A stretch of DNA of 64,000 nt from JAAYPI01 sp963668615 (GTDB lineage: Bacteria; Bacteroidota; Bacteroidia; Bacteroidales; Paludibacteraceae): the NCBI GenBank assembly GCA_963668615.2, contig CAXXCL010000001.1, positions 248,001 through 312,000 of the forward strand, written 5' to 3'. The stretch's first letter is position 1. Every line of letters starts with the position of its first letter. The notes under the pieces are model-generated. The model ran no database searches. It had not been told where the DNA came from and saw only the letters and a program-made list of their open reading frames with translations. A program made the position numbers and the translations under genes. Below are positions 54,085 through 63,151 of the stretch, in pieces.

Positions 54085-54846
54085 TTGAAAATAAAAAAGA
54101 TATTGATTTCTCAGCCAAAACCAACGACTGAAAAATCACCCTACTATGATATTGCTGACAAGTACGGTGTTAAGATAGAATTTCGTCCTTTTATTAAAGT
54201 AGAGGGTGTAAGCAGCAAAGAATTTAGGCAACAGAAAATCAATATTACCGATCATTCTGCGGTAATTTTCACAGCACGCACAGCTATTGACCACTTTTTC
54301 AGATTATGTGAAGAAATGCGGGTTACGATTCCCGAGACAATGAAATATTTTTGCATTTCCGAAACAGTAGCATTGTATCTTCAAAAATATATCCAATACA
54401 GAAAAAGAAAAGTTTTCTTTGCAACTTCCGGTAAAATGGAAGATTTGATTGTTAGCATACAAAAACACAATACAGAAAAGTACCTTTTAGCCGTTTCTGA
54501 TGTGCACAAGGACAACTACATTGCCTTACTTGACCAACACAACATAGAGTATACAAAGGCTGTATTCTATAAAACGGTAAGTAATGATTTTCAGGAGGGA
54601 GAATGTTTCGATTATGACGTTCTGGTATTTTTCAGCCCCGCAGGAATCGATTCTCTAATGAAAAACTTTCCTGGTTTCGTACAAGATGAAATATCCATCG
54701 GATGCTTCGGATCTACAACGATGCAAGCCGTAAAAGATGCAGGATTGAGGTTGGACTTCAGTGCTCCTGCTCCAAATATACCATCCATGACAGCTGCTTT
54801 AGATTCTTATTTAAAAGAGAAACAGAAAGCTTGCACCAAAAAATAA
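54085..54846 (+). CDS. hemD: Uroporphyrinogen-III synthase
   Basis: HemD closes the linear tetrapyrrole hydroxymethylbilane in haem synthesis. The 253-residue protein shows the two-domain HemD pattern (KKILISQPKPTTEKSPYYDI; AVIFTARTAIDHFF; VLVFFSPAGIDSLMKNF; IGCFGSTTMQAVKDAGL). The only start giving the family N-terminus is a TTG at 54085. A hairpin at 54872-54918 follows the stop. Confidence 0.88.
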   Translation: MKIKKILISQPKPTTEKSPYYDIADKYGVKIEFRPFIKVEGVSSKEFRQQKINITDHSAVIFTARTAIDHFFRLCEEMRVTIPETMKYFCISETVALYLQKYIQYRKRKVFFATSGKMEDLIVSIQKHNTEKYLLAVSDVHKDNYIALLDQHNIEYTKAVFYKTVSNDFQEGECFDYDVLVFFSPAGIDSLMKNFPGFVQDEISIGCFGSTTMQAVKDAGLRLDFSAPAPNIPSMTAALDSYLKEKQKACTKK

Positions 54847-54871
54847 TAATGACATAAGATTTCAAAAAAAT

Positions 54872-54923
54872 ATATCTCAAAAGGATTGTTCGAATAAAAA
54901 TCAATACTTTTGAGATATTTTTT
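54872..54923 (+). terminator. Terminator after hemD that overlaps the rnpA promoter region
   Basis: Twelve bases at 54872-54883 pair perfectly with 54907-54918, with a loop of 23 bases, followed by TTTTT. The 3' arm also contains TACTTTTG (54905-54912), a -7-like element for rnpA at 54927. Confidence 0.65.
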
Positions 54924-54926
54924 ATT

Positions 54927-55328
54927 ATGAAAGACCAACAATACACTTACCCTAAAAAGGAACATCTTTGCGGAAAAAACACAACCGAAGAACTTTTTTT
55001 GAAAGGATCATCTTTTGTCGTTTATCCTATACGGATTGTTTTCTGCAAGAATCCCCAAGAAAATGGCATTTCTGTTCGCCTATTGGCAAGTGTTTCAAAA
55101 AAAAGATTCAAAAAAGCAGTGGATCGCAATTTGGTAAAACGACAAATAAGAGAGGCTTACCGAAAAAATAAACTCAGTTTAATTCAACTCCTAAAAGAAG
55201 AAAAACAAGAGATTTCGTTAGGTATAGTTTATCTTTCTTCAGAAATAATTGAAAGTTCGAAAATTGAGGATGCAGTCTCTCAAGGATTTAAAATCCTTAT
55301 GAGAAAGCTATTGCAAAAAAGGGAGTAA
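54927..55328 (+). CDS. rnpA: Ribonuclease P protein component
   Basis: RnpA helps RNase P RNA trim the 5' end of precursor tRNAs. The 133-residue protein opens YPKKEHLCGKNTTEELFLKG and has the conserved RNA-binding block VSKKRFKKAVDRNLVKRQIREAYR. It precedes yidD by 17 bases. Here it is far from rpmH. Confidence 0.94.
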   Translation: MKDQQYTYPKKEHLCGKNTTEELFLKGSSFVVYPIRIVFCKNPQENGISVRLLASVSKKRFKKAVDRNLVKRQIREAYRKNKLSLIQLLKEEKQEISLGIVYLSSEIIESSKIEDAVSQGFKILMRKLLQKRE

Positions 55329-55345
55329 GTTCTTACCTTTCCAAA

Positions 55346-55567
55346 ATGAAAAAGTTACTTGAAAAAATATTTTTATTACCCGTCTATTTTTACAGGTATT
55401 GCATTTCGCCACTAAAACCTGCTACCTGCCGATACACACCTACATGCTCTCAATATGCCGTAGAAGCCATCAAAAAACATGGTCCTTTCAAAGGCTCTTG
55501 GTTAGCTCTAAAGAGACTACTTCGTTGCCACCCTTGGGGAGGCAGCGGCTATGACCCTGTACCATGA
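55346..55567 (+). CDS. yidD: Membrane protein insertion efficiency factor YidD
   Basis: The 73-residue protein has the full YidD pattern (YRYCISPLKPATCRYTPTCS and CHPWGGSGYDPVP) with the conserved cysteines. It assists YidC-dependent membrane insertion. It sits between rnpA and tatD and overlaps tatD by four bases (ATGA). Confidence 0.95.
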   Translation: MKKLLEKIFLLPVYFYRYCISPLKPATCRYTPTCSQYAVEAIKKHGPFKGSWLALKRLLRCHPWGGSGYDPVP

Positions 55568-56211
55568 AAAACGCATTTTTTAATATTCATACGCACAATA
55601 AATTCAAAAACACGGATGAAATCAACATTATCAATTTAGACATTGAAAATTTTGACCGCTCACAAACCTGTTCTATCGGAATACCCCCTTGGCAAATAAA
55701 TCAAAATAATGCAACCTCATTGGAAAAACTGCGAAAAATAAGCAAGGAAGAGAATGTTGTTGCTATTGGAGAAATCGGACTGGATAAACGCCTAGAAATA
55801 AGTGATGACGTTCAATTAAAGTTATTGACAGAACAAATTGGAATTGCCAAAGAAGCAGAAAAGCCTATTATCTTTCATTGCGTAAATAAATACAGTGAAC
55901 TCATAGCACTAAAAAAGAAACTGAAGATTCCGAATAAATGCATCATACACGGCTTCAGAGGGAATGCCAGATTAGCCCAACAGCTTATCCATGAGGATTT
56001 TTACTTGTCTTTTGGTGAAAAGATTATTTATCATCCCGAAACAGTATTAGCCACGCCTCTAAATCGAATCTTTACCGAAACAGACACCAGTTCTTGCGGA
56101 ATAAAAGAAGTTTACGATATCGTTGCTCGTATAAAACAAATCGAAATAAATGAACTGAAAGAATACATTGAAAAAAATGTCCATGAATGCTTTCCTACAC
56201 TAGTCTTTTAA
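55564..56211 (+). CDS. TatD family hydrolase
   Basis: The 215-residue protein starts MKNAFFNIHTHNKF with the HxH metal site, followed by AIGEIGLDKR, IFHCVNKYSEL and IIHGFRGN and ends with FTETDTSS. It is shorter than typical TatD (about 260). The family acts as metal-dependent deoxyribonucleases and D-aminoacyl-tRNA deacylases. It overlaps yidD by four bases. Confidence 0.85.
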   Translation: MKNAFFNIHTHNKFKNTDEINIINLDIENFDRSQTCSIGIPPWQINQNNATSLEKLRKISKEENVVAIGEIGLDKRLEISDDVQLKLLTEQIGIAKEAEKPIIFHCVNKYSELIALKKKLKIPNKCIIHGFRGNARLAQQLIHEDFYLSFGEKIIYHPETVLATPLNRIFTETDTSSCGIKEVYDIVARIKQIEINELKEYIEKNVHECFPTLVF

Positions 56212-56354
56212 CAAGCCATTTGTAAAAAGTGAAAACATTCCTCATAGAATAAATTTTTTAAAAGAAAGTATAAAAGTTCGATGATATTTTTCATAAATTT
56301 ACAAACAGTTTACCTGATATTTTTCAAACAAACTTTACAATATACATTTTCACT

Positions 56355-58028
56355 ATGCTAGACCCAAATCAAACAATCGAAATTTTTTGCGTAAATAATA
56401 ATCAGAAAGTAAATATCCCAATTGGTTACAATCTAATAGAAATTTACAAAAAATTGGATGTTAAATTACCATATAAACTAGTAGCAGCAAGAGTCAATAA
56501 CAAAATAGAGAGTTTAAATTACGTGCTTTATAGGAATAAAACCATTGAGTACATTGATTTAAGCGTCGAAACAGGAATGCGAGTTTATGTACGTTCGCTT
56601 ATTTTTGTTCTCTATAAGGCTATTTATGATCTTATTCCTGAAGGCCGGTTACGAGTAGAACATCCTGTTTCCAAAGGCTACTATTGCGAAATAACCGAAA
56701 ATGGAGAAAAAATATCGTTGGAACAGTTAGAGCAAGTGAAACAACGAATGAGAGAACTCATTAGTCAGGATATTCCTTTTCAAGCTGAATATAAACCAAT
56801 AGCTGAAGTTATCGAAACTTTTAGGGGATTGAAAAAGCAGGACAATTTCGAACTTCTAAAAACATTTAAACAATATTACGCTGAATACCAAATTTTGGAA
56901 GGTTTACCAGATTTCTACAATGGAACATTGGTTCCTTCTACAGGGTACCTTTCTCTTTTTGATATTCATGATTATTACAAGGGCTTTTTGCTACAAATAC
57001 CAAAAAGAGAGCACCCTGTAGTATTGGAAGAAATTGTTCTTCAGGACAAATTATTTGAAGTTTTTTCAGACCACCGCAATTGGTGTCGTATTGTGGGAAT
57101 AAATAACCTGGCAGATTTTAATACAATAGATAAAAATCGCCTCAACGACTTTGTCAAAGTAACAGAAGCTTTACATGAGAAAAAAATCGCTCAAATATCC
57201 GATAGAATAGCACAAAATAAGGATAAAATAAAAATAGTCCTTATTTCCGGACCTTCTTCTTCCGGCAAAACAACTTTTACAAAAAGATTAAGTATACAAC
57301 TAATGGCTTCCGCTGTTAGACCGGTTTGTTTGTCTCTTGACAACTATTTTGTAAACAGAGAAAATAATCCGAAAGATGAAAACGGAGATCTTGATTTTGA
57401 ATCTTTATATGCAGTTGATTTAGGTTTTTTCAATGAACAATTAAGTCAGTTGATTAATGGCGAAGAGGTGAAACTACCCACCTTTAACTTTGAAAAAGGG
57501 AAACGCGAATTTAAAGGGAATGCCCTTAAATTAGCAGAGGACAGCATCTTAATTATTGAAGGAATACATGGTTTGAACCCCATTCTGACAGAAAATATTC
57601 CCGATGATATTAAATTTAAAATTTATGTTTCTGCTCTCACGACCCTCTCTCTGAATGATCACAACTGGATTCCGACAACAGATACCAGAATTTTAAGACG
57701 TGTCATCCGTGATTACAAATACAGAGGCTATTCTGCCACAGAAACTTTATTACGATGGCCAAGCATAAGAAGGGGTGAAGAAAAATGGATTTTTCCATTT
57801 CAAGAAAATGCTGATGCCATGTTTAATTCATCGTTGCTTTTTGAGTTAGCAGCAGTAAAAAAACAAGCTGAACCTATTTTAACCGAAGTTCACCAAGATT
57901 CACCGGCATACCCGGAAGCCCACAGGTTATTGAAACTTTTACAATTTTTTGAGCCTATTCAGTACAAAGAAATTCCGGGCACATCTCTGTTACGAGAATT
58001 CTTAGGAAATAGCACTTTTAAATATTAA
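56355..58028 (+). CDS. Nucleoside kinase-like P-loop protein with TGS-type N-terminus
   Basis: The 557-residue protein has an N-terminal TGS-like domain (1-70; QKVNIPIGYNLIEIY) and a threonyl-tRNA-synthetase-like second domain, then a uridine kinase/phosphoribulokinase domain with the P-loop ISGPSSSGKTTF at about residue 297 and SLDNYFVNREN. Such proteins in Bacteroidota are annotated as nucleoside kinases and may phosphorylate uridine or cytidine. The gene has its own terminator. Confidence 0.82.
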   Translation: MLDPNQTIEIFCVNNNQKVNIPIGYNLIEIYKKLDVKLPYKLVAARVNNKIESLNYVLYRNKTIEYIDLSVETGMRVYVRSLIFVLYKAIYDLIPEGRLRVEHPVSKGYYCEITENGEKISLEQLEQVKQRMRELISQDIPFQAEYKPIAEVIETFRGLKKQDNFELLKTFKQYYAEYQILEGLPDFYNGTLVPSTGYLSLFDIHDYYKGFLLQIPKREHPVVLEEIVLQDKLFEVFSDHRNWCRIVGINNLADFNTIDKNRLNDFVKVTEALHEKKIAQISDRIAQNKDKIKIVLISGPSSSGKTTFTKRLSIQLMASAVRPVCLSLDNYFVNRENNPKDENGDLDFESLYAVDLGFFNEQLSQLINGEEVKLPTFNFEKGKREFKGNALKLAEDSILIIEGIHGLNPILTENIPDDIKFKIYVSALTTLSLNDHNWIPTTDTRILRRVIRDYKYRGYSATETLLRWPSIRRGEEKWIFPFQENADAMFNSSLLFELAAVKKQAEPILTEVHQDSPAYPEAHRLLKLLQFFEPIQYKEIPGTSLLREFLGNSTFKY

Positions 58029-58033
58029 GACAA

Positions 58034-58067
58034 AAGAAGGCGAAACCAACTTTGGTTTCGCCTTCTT
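58034..58067. terminator. Bidirectional terminator
   Basis: Fifteen bases at 58034-58048 pair perfectly with 58053-58067 around a 4-base loop, between the convergent kinase and acyl-CoA synthetase genes. Confidence 0.9.
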
Positions 58068-58082
58068 GATATAAATAGGACA

Positions 58083-59732
58083 TTATATTATTTCAATTCC
58101 CTGTTTTGCACAAAGCTCCAAAGACAACTCTTTTAATTTAAATTTTTGGATCTTTCCACTTCCTGTCATCGGGAAATGTTCTATAAAAAACACATATTTA
58201 GGCACTTTGTATCTAGAAATTTTACCTCTGCAAAATTCTCTTACTTCTTCGGTATCCATTTTAGCTCCCTCTTTCAAAATAACAAAAGCTCCAACTTCTT
58301 CTCCATATTTTTTGGAAGGGACTGCGGCTACCTGAACATCCTTAATTCCAGGCATATGGTACAAAAATTCTTCTATTTCTCTCGGATAAATATTTTCTCC
58401 TCCACGTATAATCATATCCTTGATACGACCGGTAACAGCATAATTACCATTGGAATCTCTTATACCCAAATCACCTGAGTGCAAATAACCATTTTTATCA
58501 ATAACCTCAGCGGTAGCTTTCGGATTCTTATAGTAACCTTTCATGACATTATAGCCACGACAACAGAGTTCGCCTTGAACTCCATCAGGACAAAGCTCTC
58601 CTGTGTCAGGGTCAATCACAACAACCTCTGTAAATTCATAATCTCGACCGACAGTAGTACAACGAACCTCAAAAGAATCATCAATACGTGTTTGAGTCAT
58701 GCCGGGAGAAGTTTCGGTCAAGCCATAAACACTAGTAACATCCATAAACATTTTCTGATTTACCTGACGCATTAACTCTATCGGACATAATGAACCGGCC
58801 ATAATTCCGGTACGTAATGAACTCATATCGAACATATCAAACATTGGGTGATTTAATTCCGCAATGAACATCGTAGGAACACCGTAAAGAGCTGTGCAAC
58901 GTTCTTTGTGTATAGACGCCAACACTATAAGAGGGTCGAATTTCTCCACCATAACCTGTGTACAACCATGAGTAAGGCAATTCATCGTTGCCAAAACGAC
59001 TCCGAAACAGTGAAACAACGGAACACAAACGCATAATTTATCGTTTTGTGTAAATTTCATATGTTCACCTGTCAAAAGACCATTATTGGCAATGTTGTGG
59101 TGTGAAAGCATAACTCCTTTCGGAAAACCTGTAGTTCCTGAAGTATACTGCATATTTACAACATCATGGCAACTCACTTGACTTTTAGCTTTCAAAAGAG
59201 TCGTATCTTCAACATTTTTCCCAAGCAATAACAACTCAGCAGTGTTGTACATTCCACGATATTTTTCCTGTCCTATATAAACAACATTCTTCATGGCAGG
59301 AAATTTTTCACTTTTTAAGTACCCTCTTTGACAAGTTTTCAGTTCGGGGAGCATTTTATAAGTCATATCTACATAGTCACACTCCCATGTACCATCAATA
59401 ATGCAAAGAGTATGCAAATCAGAGTCTTGACACAAGTATTCCAATTCGCTCTGCTTATAATTAGTATTAACTGTAACTAGGACAGCTCCTATTTTCGAGG
59501 TTGCATATAAAAAAGTAAGCCAATCGGGGACATTAGTAGCCCAAATGCCTACATGACTGTTTTTCTCAACACCAATGGCCATAAGACCTTTGGCCAAATT
59601 ATCTACTCTTTCGTTAAATTGTTTCCAAGTAAACCGCAAATCCCTATCGGAATAAACAACATATTCCTTATCCGGCGTCACTTTTGCCCAGTGCTCAAGC
59701 CAATCGCCTAATGTTCTATCTGATAATTGCAT
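58083..59732 (-). CDS. AMP-forming acyl-CoA synthetase
   Basis: The 549-residue adenylate-forming enzyme has the AMP-binding motif MQYTSGTTGFPKGVMLSHH, VYGLTETSPGMTQT, GYLHSGDLGIRD, GRIKDMIIRGGENIYPREIE and the catalytic Lys in GSGKIQKFKLK. It activates a fatty or other carboxylic acid to its CoA ester. The XRE/cupin gene is 41 bases upstream on the same strand, a pairing widely seen in Bacteroidales, so the regulator probably senses its ligand. Confidence 0.92.
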   Translation of the reverse strand: MQLSDRTLGDWLEHWAKVTPDKEYVVYSDRDLRFTWKQFNERVDNLAKGLMAIGVEKNSHVGIWATNVPDWLTFLYATSKIGAVLVTVNTNYKQSELEYLCQDSDLHTLCIIDGTWECDYVDMTYKMLPELKTCQRGYLKSEKFPAMKNVVYIGQEKYRGMYNTAELLLLGKNVEDTTLLKAKSQVSCHDVVNMQYTSGTTGFPKGVMLSHHNIANNGLLTGEHMKFTQNDKLCVCVPLFHCFGVVLATMNCLTHGCTQVMVEKFDPLIVLASIHKERCTALYGVPTMFIAELNHPMFDMFDMSSLRTGIMAGSLCPIELMRQVNQKMFMDVTSVYGLTETSPGMTQTRIDDSFEVRCTTVGRDYEFTEVVVIDPDTGELCPDGVQGELCCRGYNVMKGYYKNPKATAEVIDKNGYLHSGDLGIRDSNGNYAVTGRIKDMIIRGGENIYPREIEEFLYHMPGIKDVQVAAVPSKKYGEEVGAFVILKEGAKMDTEEVREFCRGKISRYKVPKYVFFIEHFPMTGSGKIQKFKLKELSLELCAKQGIEII

Positions 59733-59773
59733 ATTTATTATTATAAGTTCTACTGAAAATAACTATGGGCTAA

Positions 59774-60352
59774 TTAAAATGGAGTATAAACAACTGCTAA
59801 AATTTTTGCACCTTTTTCCTTTTTAGCATGTACATGATGTTCTACTATAGAATCGTAAAAAACGCTGTCTCCTTCTTGTAAATAATAAACTCCCTGTCCA
59901 TAATTAATCTCAACTTCACCCTCTAAAACATAAATAAATTCCTCTCCTTCGTGTGCAGAAAGGGTAAATTTCTTGCTTTCAGAAGATTGAATATCTATAA
60001 TAAAAGGTTCCATATGACGACCGGATTTATTTTCAGCAAGAGAAAAATATTCCATGTGTCTACGAGCACCTACTTCTCCATTAGAAAAGCTCAAGCTTTC
60101 CACCCGTTCATTTTTACGGCATAAAACAGGACCTAATTCATTGTTATCATCCAAAAATGTTCCCAAACGCACGCCCAATACCCTGGCTATCTTAATGAGA
60201 GGAGCCAAAGAAGGCAGATTTTTATCTTCTTCAATAGAAGAAATTTGATCTTTTGTTAAGCCACTACGTTCCGAAAGTTCTTCAATTGTAATTTTTTTCT
60301 CTTCACGGATAGCTTTGATTTTTTTACCGACAAATGCATTGCTGTTTGACAT
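59774..60352 (-). CDS. XRE-family regulator with C-terminal cupin
   Basis: Residues 1-65 form a helix-turn-helix (KKIKAIREEKKITIEELSER, GLTKDQISSIEEDKN). The C-terminal half is a cupin-type ligand-binding domain (LSAHEGEEFIYVLEGEVEI, HHVHAK), the arrangement of PuuR/HipB-like repressors. It precedes the acyl-CoA synthetase gene and probably controls that pair. A -7 element lies at 60431-60438. Confidence 0.9.
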   Translation of the reverse strand: MSNSNAFVGKKIKAIREEKKITIEELSERSGLTKDQISSIEEDKNLPSLAPLIKIARVLGVRLGTFLDDNNELGPVLCRKNERVESLSFSNGEVGARRHMEYFSLAENKSGRHMEPFIIDIQSSESKKFTLSAHEGEEFIYVLEGEVEINYGQGVYYLQEGDSVFYDSIVEHHVHAKKEKGAKILAVVYTPF

Positions 60353-60430
60353 ACTGTTTTTTACAATTTATATGGTTTATTAATCTATATTGAGAATGGA
60401 GAAAATAGCTTTTACAGGTCATTTGAGTGG

Positions 60431-60438
60431 CAAAAGTA
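60431..60438 (-). promoter_or_regulatory. -7 element of the XRE/cupin gene
   Basis: TACTTTTG on the minus strand fits TAnnTTTG, about 79 bases before the start at 60352. Confidence 0.55.
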
Positions 60439-60689
60439 AATAATTTACCCAATACAAGCAATTTTTTATTATCATTTAAAACAAAAATGGGCTGTTTTTT
60501 TATAAAAAGTAATTTAAACAATCAAAAAAACACTCATTTCATAGCAAACAGACTTTATACTGCTTATTAAACTTTAACAGAAAAAAAATATTTGGCAAAA
60601 GCCCTGCTACGAAAGGGCAATGAAACTACTTCTCTCATTTTCTTTAACTTAAAAGAATGAAAAAATTACTGAAAGAGATTCTATTTTAT

Positions 60690-60697
60690 TACTTTTG
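60690..60697 (+). promoter_or_regulatory. -7 element of topA
   Basis: TACTTTTG fits TAnnTTTG, 39 bases before the ATG at 60736; the -33 side is weak. Confidence 0.55.
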
Positions 60698-60735
60698 CAC
60701 TGATTTTTGTAATTAAAGTGTGGAAAAAATATAAA

Positions 60736-63078
60736 ATGGGAAAAAATTTAGTCATTGTCGAGTCCCCTGCCAAAGCCAAAACGATAGAAAAATTCTTAGG
60801 AAAAGACTTTCAGGTAACATCAAGTTTTGGTCATATTCGAGATTTGAAAAAAAACGGTATAAGTATTGATTTCAAAAACAATTATGCTCCCATTTACGAA
60901 GTTCCTACAGACAAAAAGAAACTTGTTGCGGAATTAAAAAAGAAAGTAGCTGATTCAGAAATAATTTGGTTAGCATCCGATGAGGACCGAGAAGGAGAAG
61001 CCATAGCATGGCACTTATGTGAGGAGCTTAAACTGTCAACCGAAAACACAAAACGCATTGTTTTTCACGAAATTACAAAGGAAGCTATTCTGCACGCTAT
61101 CGAATCGCCCCGAACGATTGACTTGGCTTTGGTAGATGCACAGCAAGCCCGACGAGTACTTGACCGCATCGTGGGTTTCGAATTATCTCCCGTACTTTGG
61201 AAAAAAATAAAACCATCCCTTTCAGCAGGTCGTGTACAATCGGTAGCAGTTCGTTTAATTGTTGAAAGAGAAAGAGAAATTACCGGTTTTATTCCAATAG
61301 GAAGTTATCGTGTAACAGCCATATTTGAAATAAAAGATGATAAGGGCATTTTATCCGAATTAAATGCCGAATTGCAAAATCGTTTCAAAACAAAAAAAGA
61401 AGCGGAACAATTCTTGGAAGAATGCAAAGATGCAACTTTTACCATTGCGGATATTTCAAAAAAACCGACAAAAAGGTCTCCTTCTGCACCTTTTACCACT
61501 TCAACATTGCAACAAGAAGCTGCCCGAAAACTGGGATATTCAGTTTCTCAAACAATGATGATAGCACAGAAGTTGTACGAAAGTGGGAACATTACTTATA
61601 TGCGTACTGACTCCGTAAACTTATCTTCTTTGGCGGTAAACACTGCAAAAGAAGAAATTCTTTCTTTTGCCGGAGAGAAATACAGCAAAAGCAGGCATTT
61701 CACCACTACCTCAAAAGGGGCACAAGAAGCTCACGAAGCTATTCGTCCAACTTATCTGAACAAACATACAATAGAAGGCACAAAGCAAGAAAAGAATTTG
61801 TATGAACTGATATGGAAACGCACTATTGCATCACAAATGGCTGATGCAGAAATGGAAAAGACAACCGTTTCAATCAATATTTCAAACAGTAACGAAAAAT
61901 TTGTTGCCGTCGGCGAGGTTCTCGTTTTCGATGGTTTTTTGAAAGTTTACATGGAATCGAAAGATGATGATGATGATGAAAATGAACAAAAAATGCTTCC
62001 TCCGCTAAAGGTAAATACTGTATTGCCTTATAAACAAATCATTTGCACCGAACGTTTCACCCAACGCCCGGCACGCTACACAGAAGCGAGTTTGGTTCGA
62101 AAATTAGAAGAATTAGGTATCGGAAGACCTTCTACTTATGCTCCAACGATCAGCACCATACAAAATAGAGGGTATGTGGAGAAAGCGGACAAAGAAGGTG
62201 AAACAAGAAAATATAAAAGCCTACGTTTGATAAAAGGCGAGATAAAAGAATTAGACAACACAGAAGTGGTCGGAACAGAAAAGTCAAAACTTTTTCCGAC
62301 TGACACAGGTGCTGTTGTAAACGACTTCTTAAACGAATATTTTGATGCTATTATCAACTATAATTTTACGGCAAATGTAGAAAAAGAATTTGACTTGGTT
62401 GCCGCCGGAAAATTAGAATGGAGAAAAGCGATTGATAAATTCTATAAAGGATTCCATCCTTTAGTAGAAGATTCTTTACAAAACACAGAAAAAAAAGTCG
62501 GAGAGCGTGTACTTGGCACAGACCCCAAAACAGGTAAACCGGTATCCGTAAAAATTGGACGTTTTGGTGCCGTAGCACAAATCGGGTTAGCTACCGATGA
62601 AGAAAAGCCACAATTCGCATCGATTAAAAAAGGACAATCTATCGAAACAATTTCGCTTGAAGAAGCATTGGAACTGTTTAAACTGCCTCGTCAGGTAGGA
62701 AAATACGAAAACGAAGAAATGATAGCAGCTGTAGGGCGTTTTGGTCCTTACATCCGTCATAATGGTGCATTTTATTCTTTACCCAAAGATATTGATCCAT
62801 TGGAAGTAACAGAAGATGAAGCTATCAGTATAATTGATGCAAAGCGTTTAGCTGATAAAAATAAGATTATCAAAACATTTACAGAAGATACTGATTTGCG
62901 AGTTTTAAATGGAAGATTTGGTCCTTACATTACCAAAGAAAAAACCAACTATAAAATTCCAAAAACGCAAAAACCGGAAGAATTAAGCTACGAAGATTGC
63001 CTTGCTATTATAGAAAAAGAAGGTACAACAAAGCCTGTAAAAAAAGGCAAATATGCGGCAAAAACAAAAAAGAAATAA
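60736..63078 (+). CDS. topA: DNA topoisomerase I
   Basis: TopA relaxes negative supercoils through a transient Tyr-DNA link. The 780-residue protein starts MGKNLVIVESPAKAKTIEKF (Toprim domain, with ASDEDREGEAIAWH), carries the catalytic Tyr in ITYMRTDSVNLS, and ends with topoisomerase C-terminal repeats (GRFGPYIRHNG, GRFGPYITKEK). No zinc-finger cysteines are present, as is usual for the phylum. A GTG at 60718 is in frame, but ATG at 60736 gives the standard N-terminus. Confidence 0.96.
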   Translation: MGKNLVIVESPAKAKTIEKFLGKDFQVTSSFGHIRDLKKNGISIDFKNNYAPIYEVPTDKKKLVAELKKKVADSEIIWLASDEDREGEAIAWHLCEELKLSTENTKRIVFHEITKEAILHAIESPRTIDLALVDAQQARRVLDRIVGFELSPVLWKKIKPSLSAGRVQSVAVRLIVEREREITGFIPIGSYRVTAIFEIKDDKGILSELNAELQNRFKTKKEAEQFLEECKDATFTIADISKKPTKRSPSAPFTTSTLQQEAARKLGYSVSQTMMIAQKLYESGNITYMRTDSVNLSSLAVNTAKEEILSFAGEKYSKSRHFTTTSKGAQEAHEAIRPTYLNKHTIEGTKQEKNLYELIWKRTIASQMADAEMEKTTVSINISNSNEKFVAVGEVLVFDGFLKVYMESKDDDDDENEQKMLPPLKVNTVLPYKQIICTERFTQRPARYTEASLVRKLEELGIGRPSTYAPTISTIQNRGYVEKADKEGETRKYKSLRLIKGEIKELDNTEVVGTEKSKLFPTDTGAVVNDFLNEYFDAIINYNFTANVEKEFDLVAAGKLEWRKAIDKFYKGFHPLVEDSLQNTEKKVGERVLGTDPKTGKPVSVKIGRFGAVAQIGLATDEEKPQFASIKKGQSIETISLEEALELFKLPRQVGKYENEEMIAAVGRFGPYIRHNGAFYSLPKDIDPLEVTEDEAISIIDAKRLADKNKIIKTFTEDTDLRVLNGRFGPYITKEKTNYKIPKTQKPEELSYEDCLAIIEKEGTTKPVKKGKYAAKTKKK

Positions 63079-63097
63079 AGAAACTTTGTATAGAAAC

Positions 63098-63134
63098 AAA
63101 AAGCGACAAACCCAAATAGAGTTTGTCGCTTTTT
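63098..63134. terminator. Bidirectional terminator
   Basis: Fourteen bases at 63098-63111 pair with 63121-63134 around a 9-base loop, between the convergent topA and M48 genes. Confidence 0.88.
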
Positions 63135-63151
63135 GCATATAATTACCAGAA

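Larger units (their letters stand above)
60353..60735. other. Gene-free stretch with divergent promoters
   Basis: The region holds only the -7 element of the XRE gene (60431-60438, minus strand) and that of topA (60690-60697, plus strand). A weak 5-bp hairpin lies at 60601-60618. I see no small gene, riboswitch or other structure. Confidence 0.5.

Noticed and set aside
60601..60618. Hairpin GCCCT/AGGGC in the gap before topA
   Set aside because: The stem is only 5 bp and no gene ends here to need a terminator.
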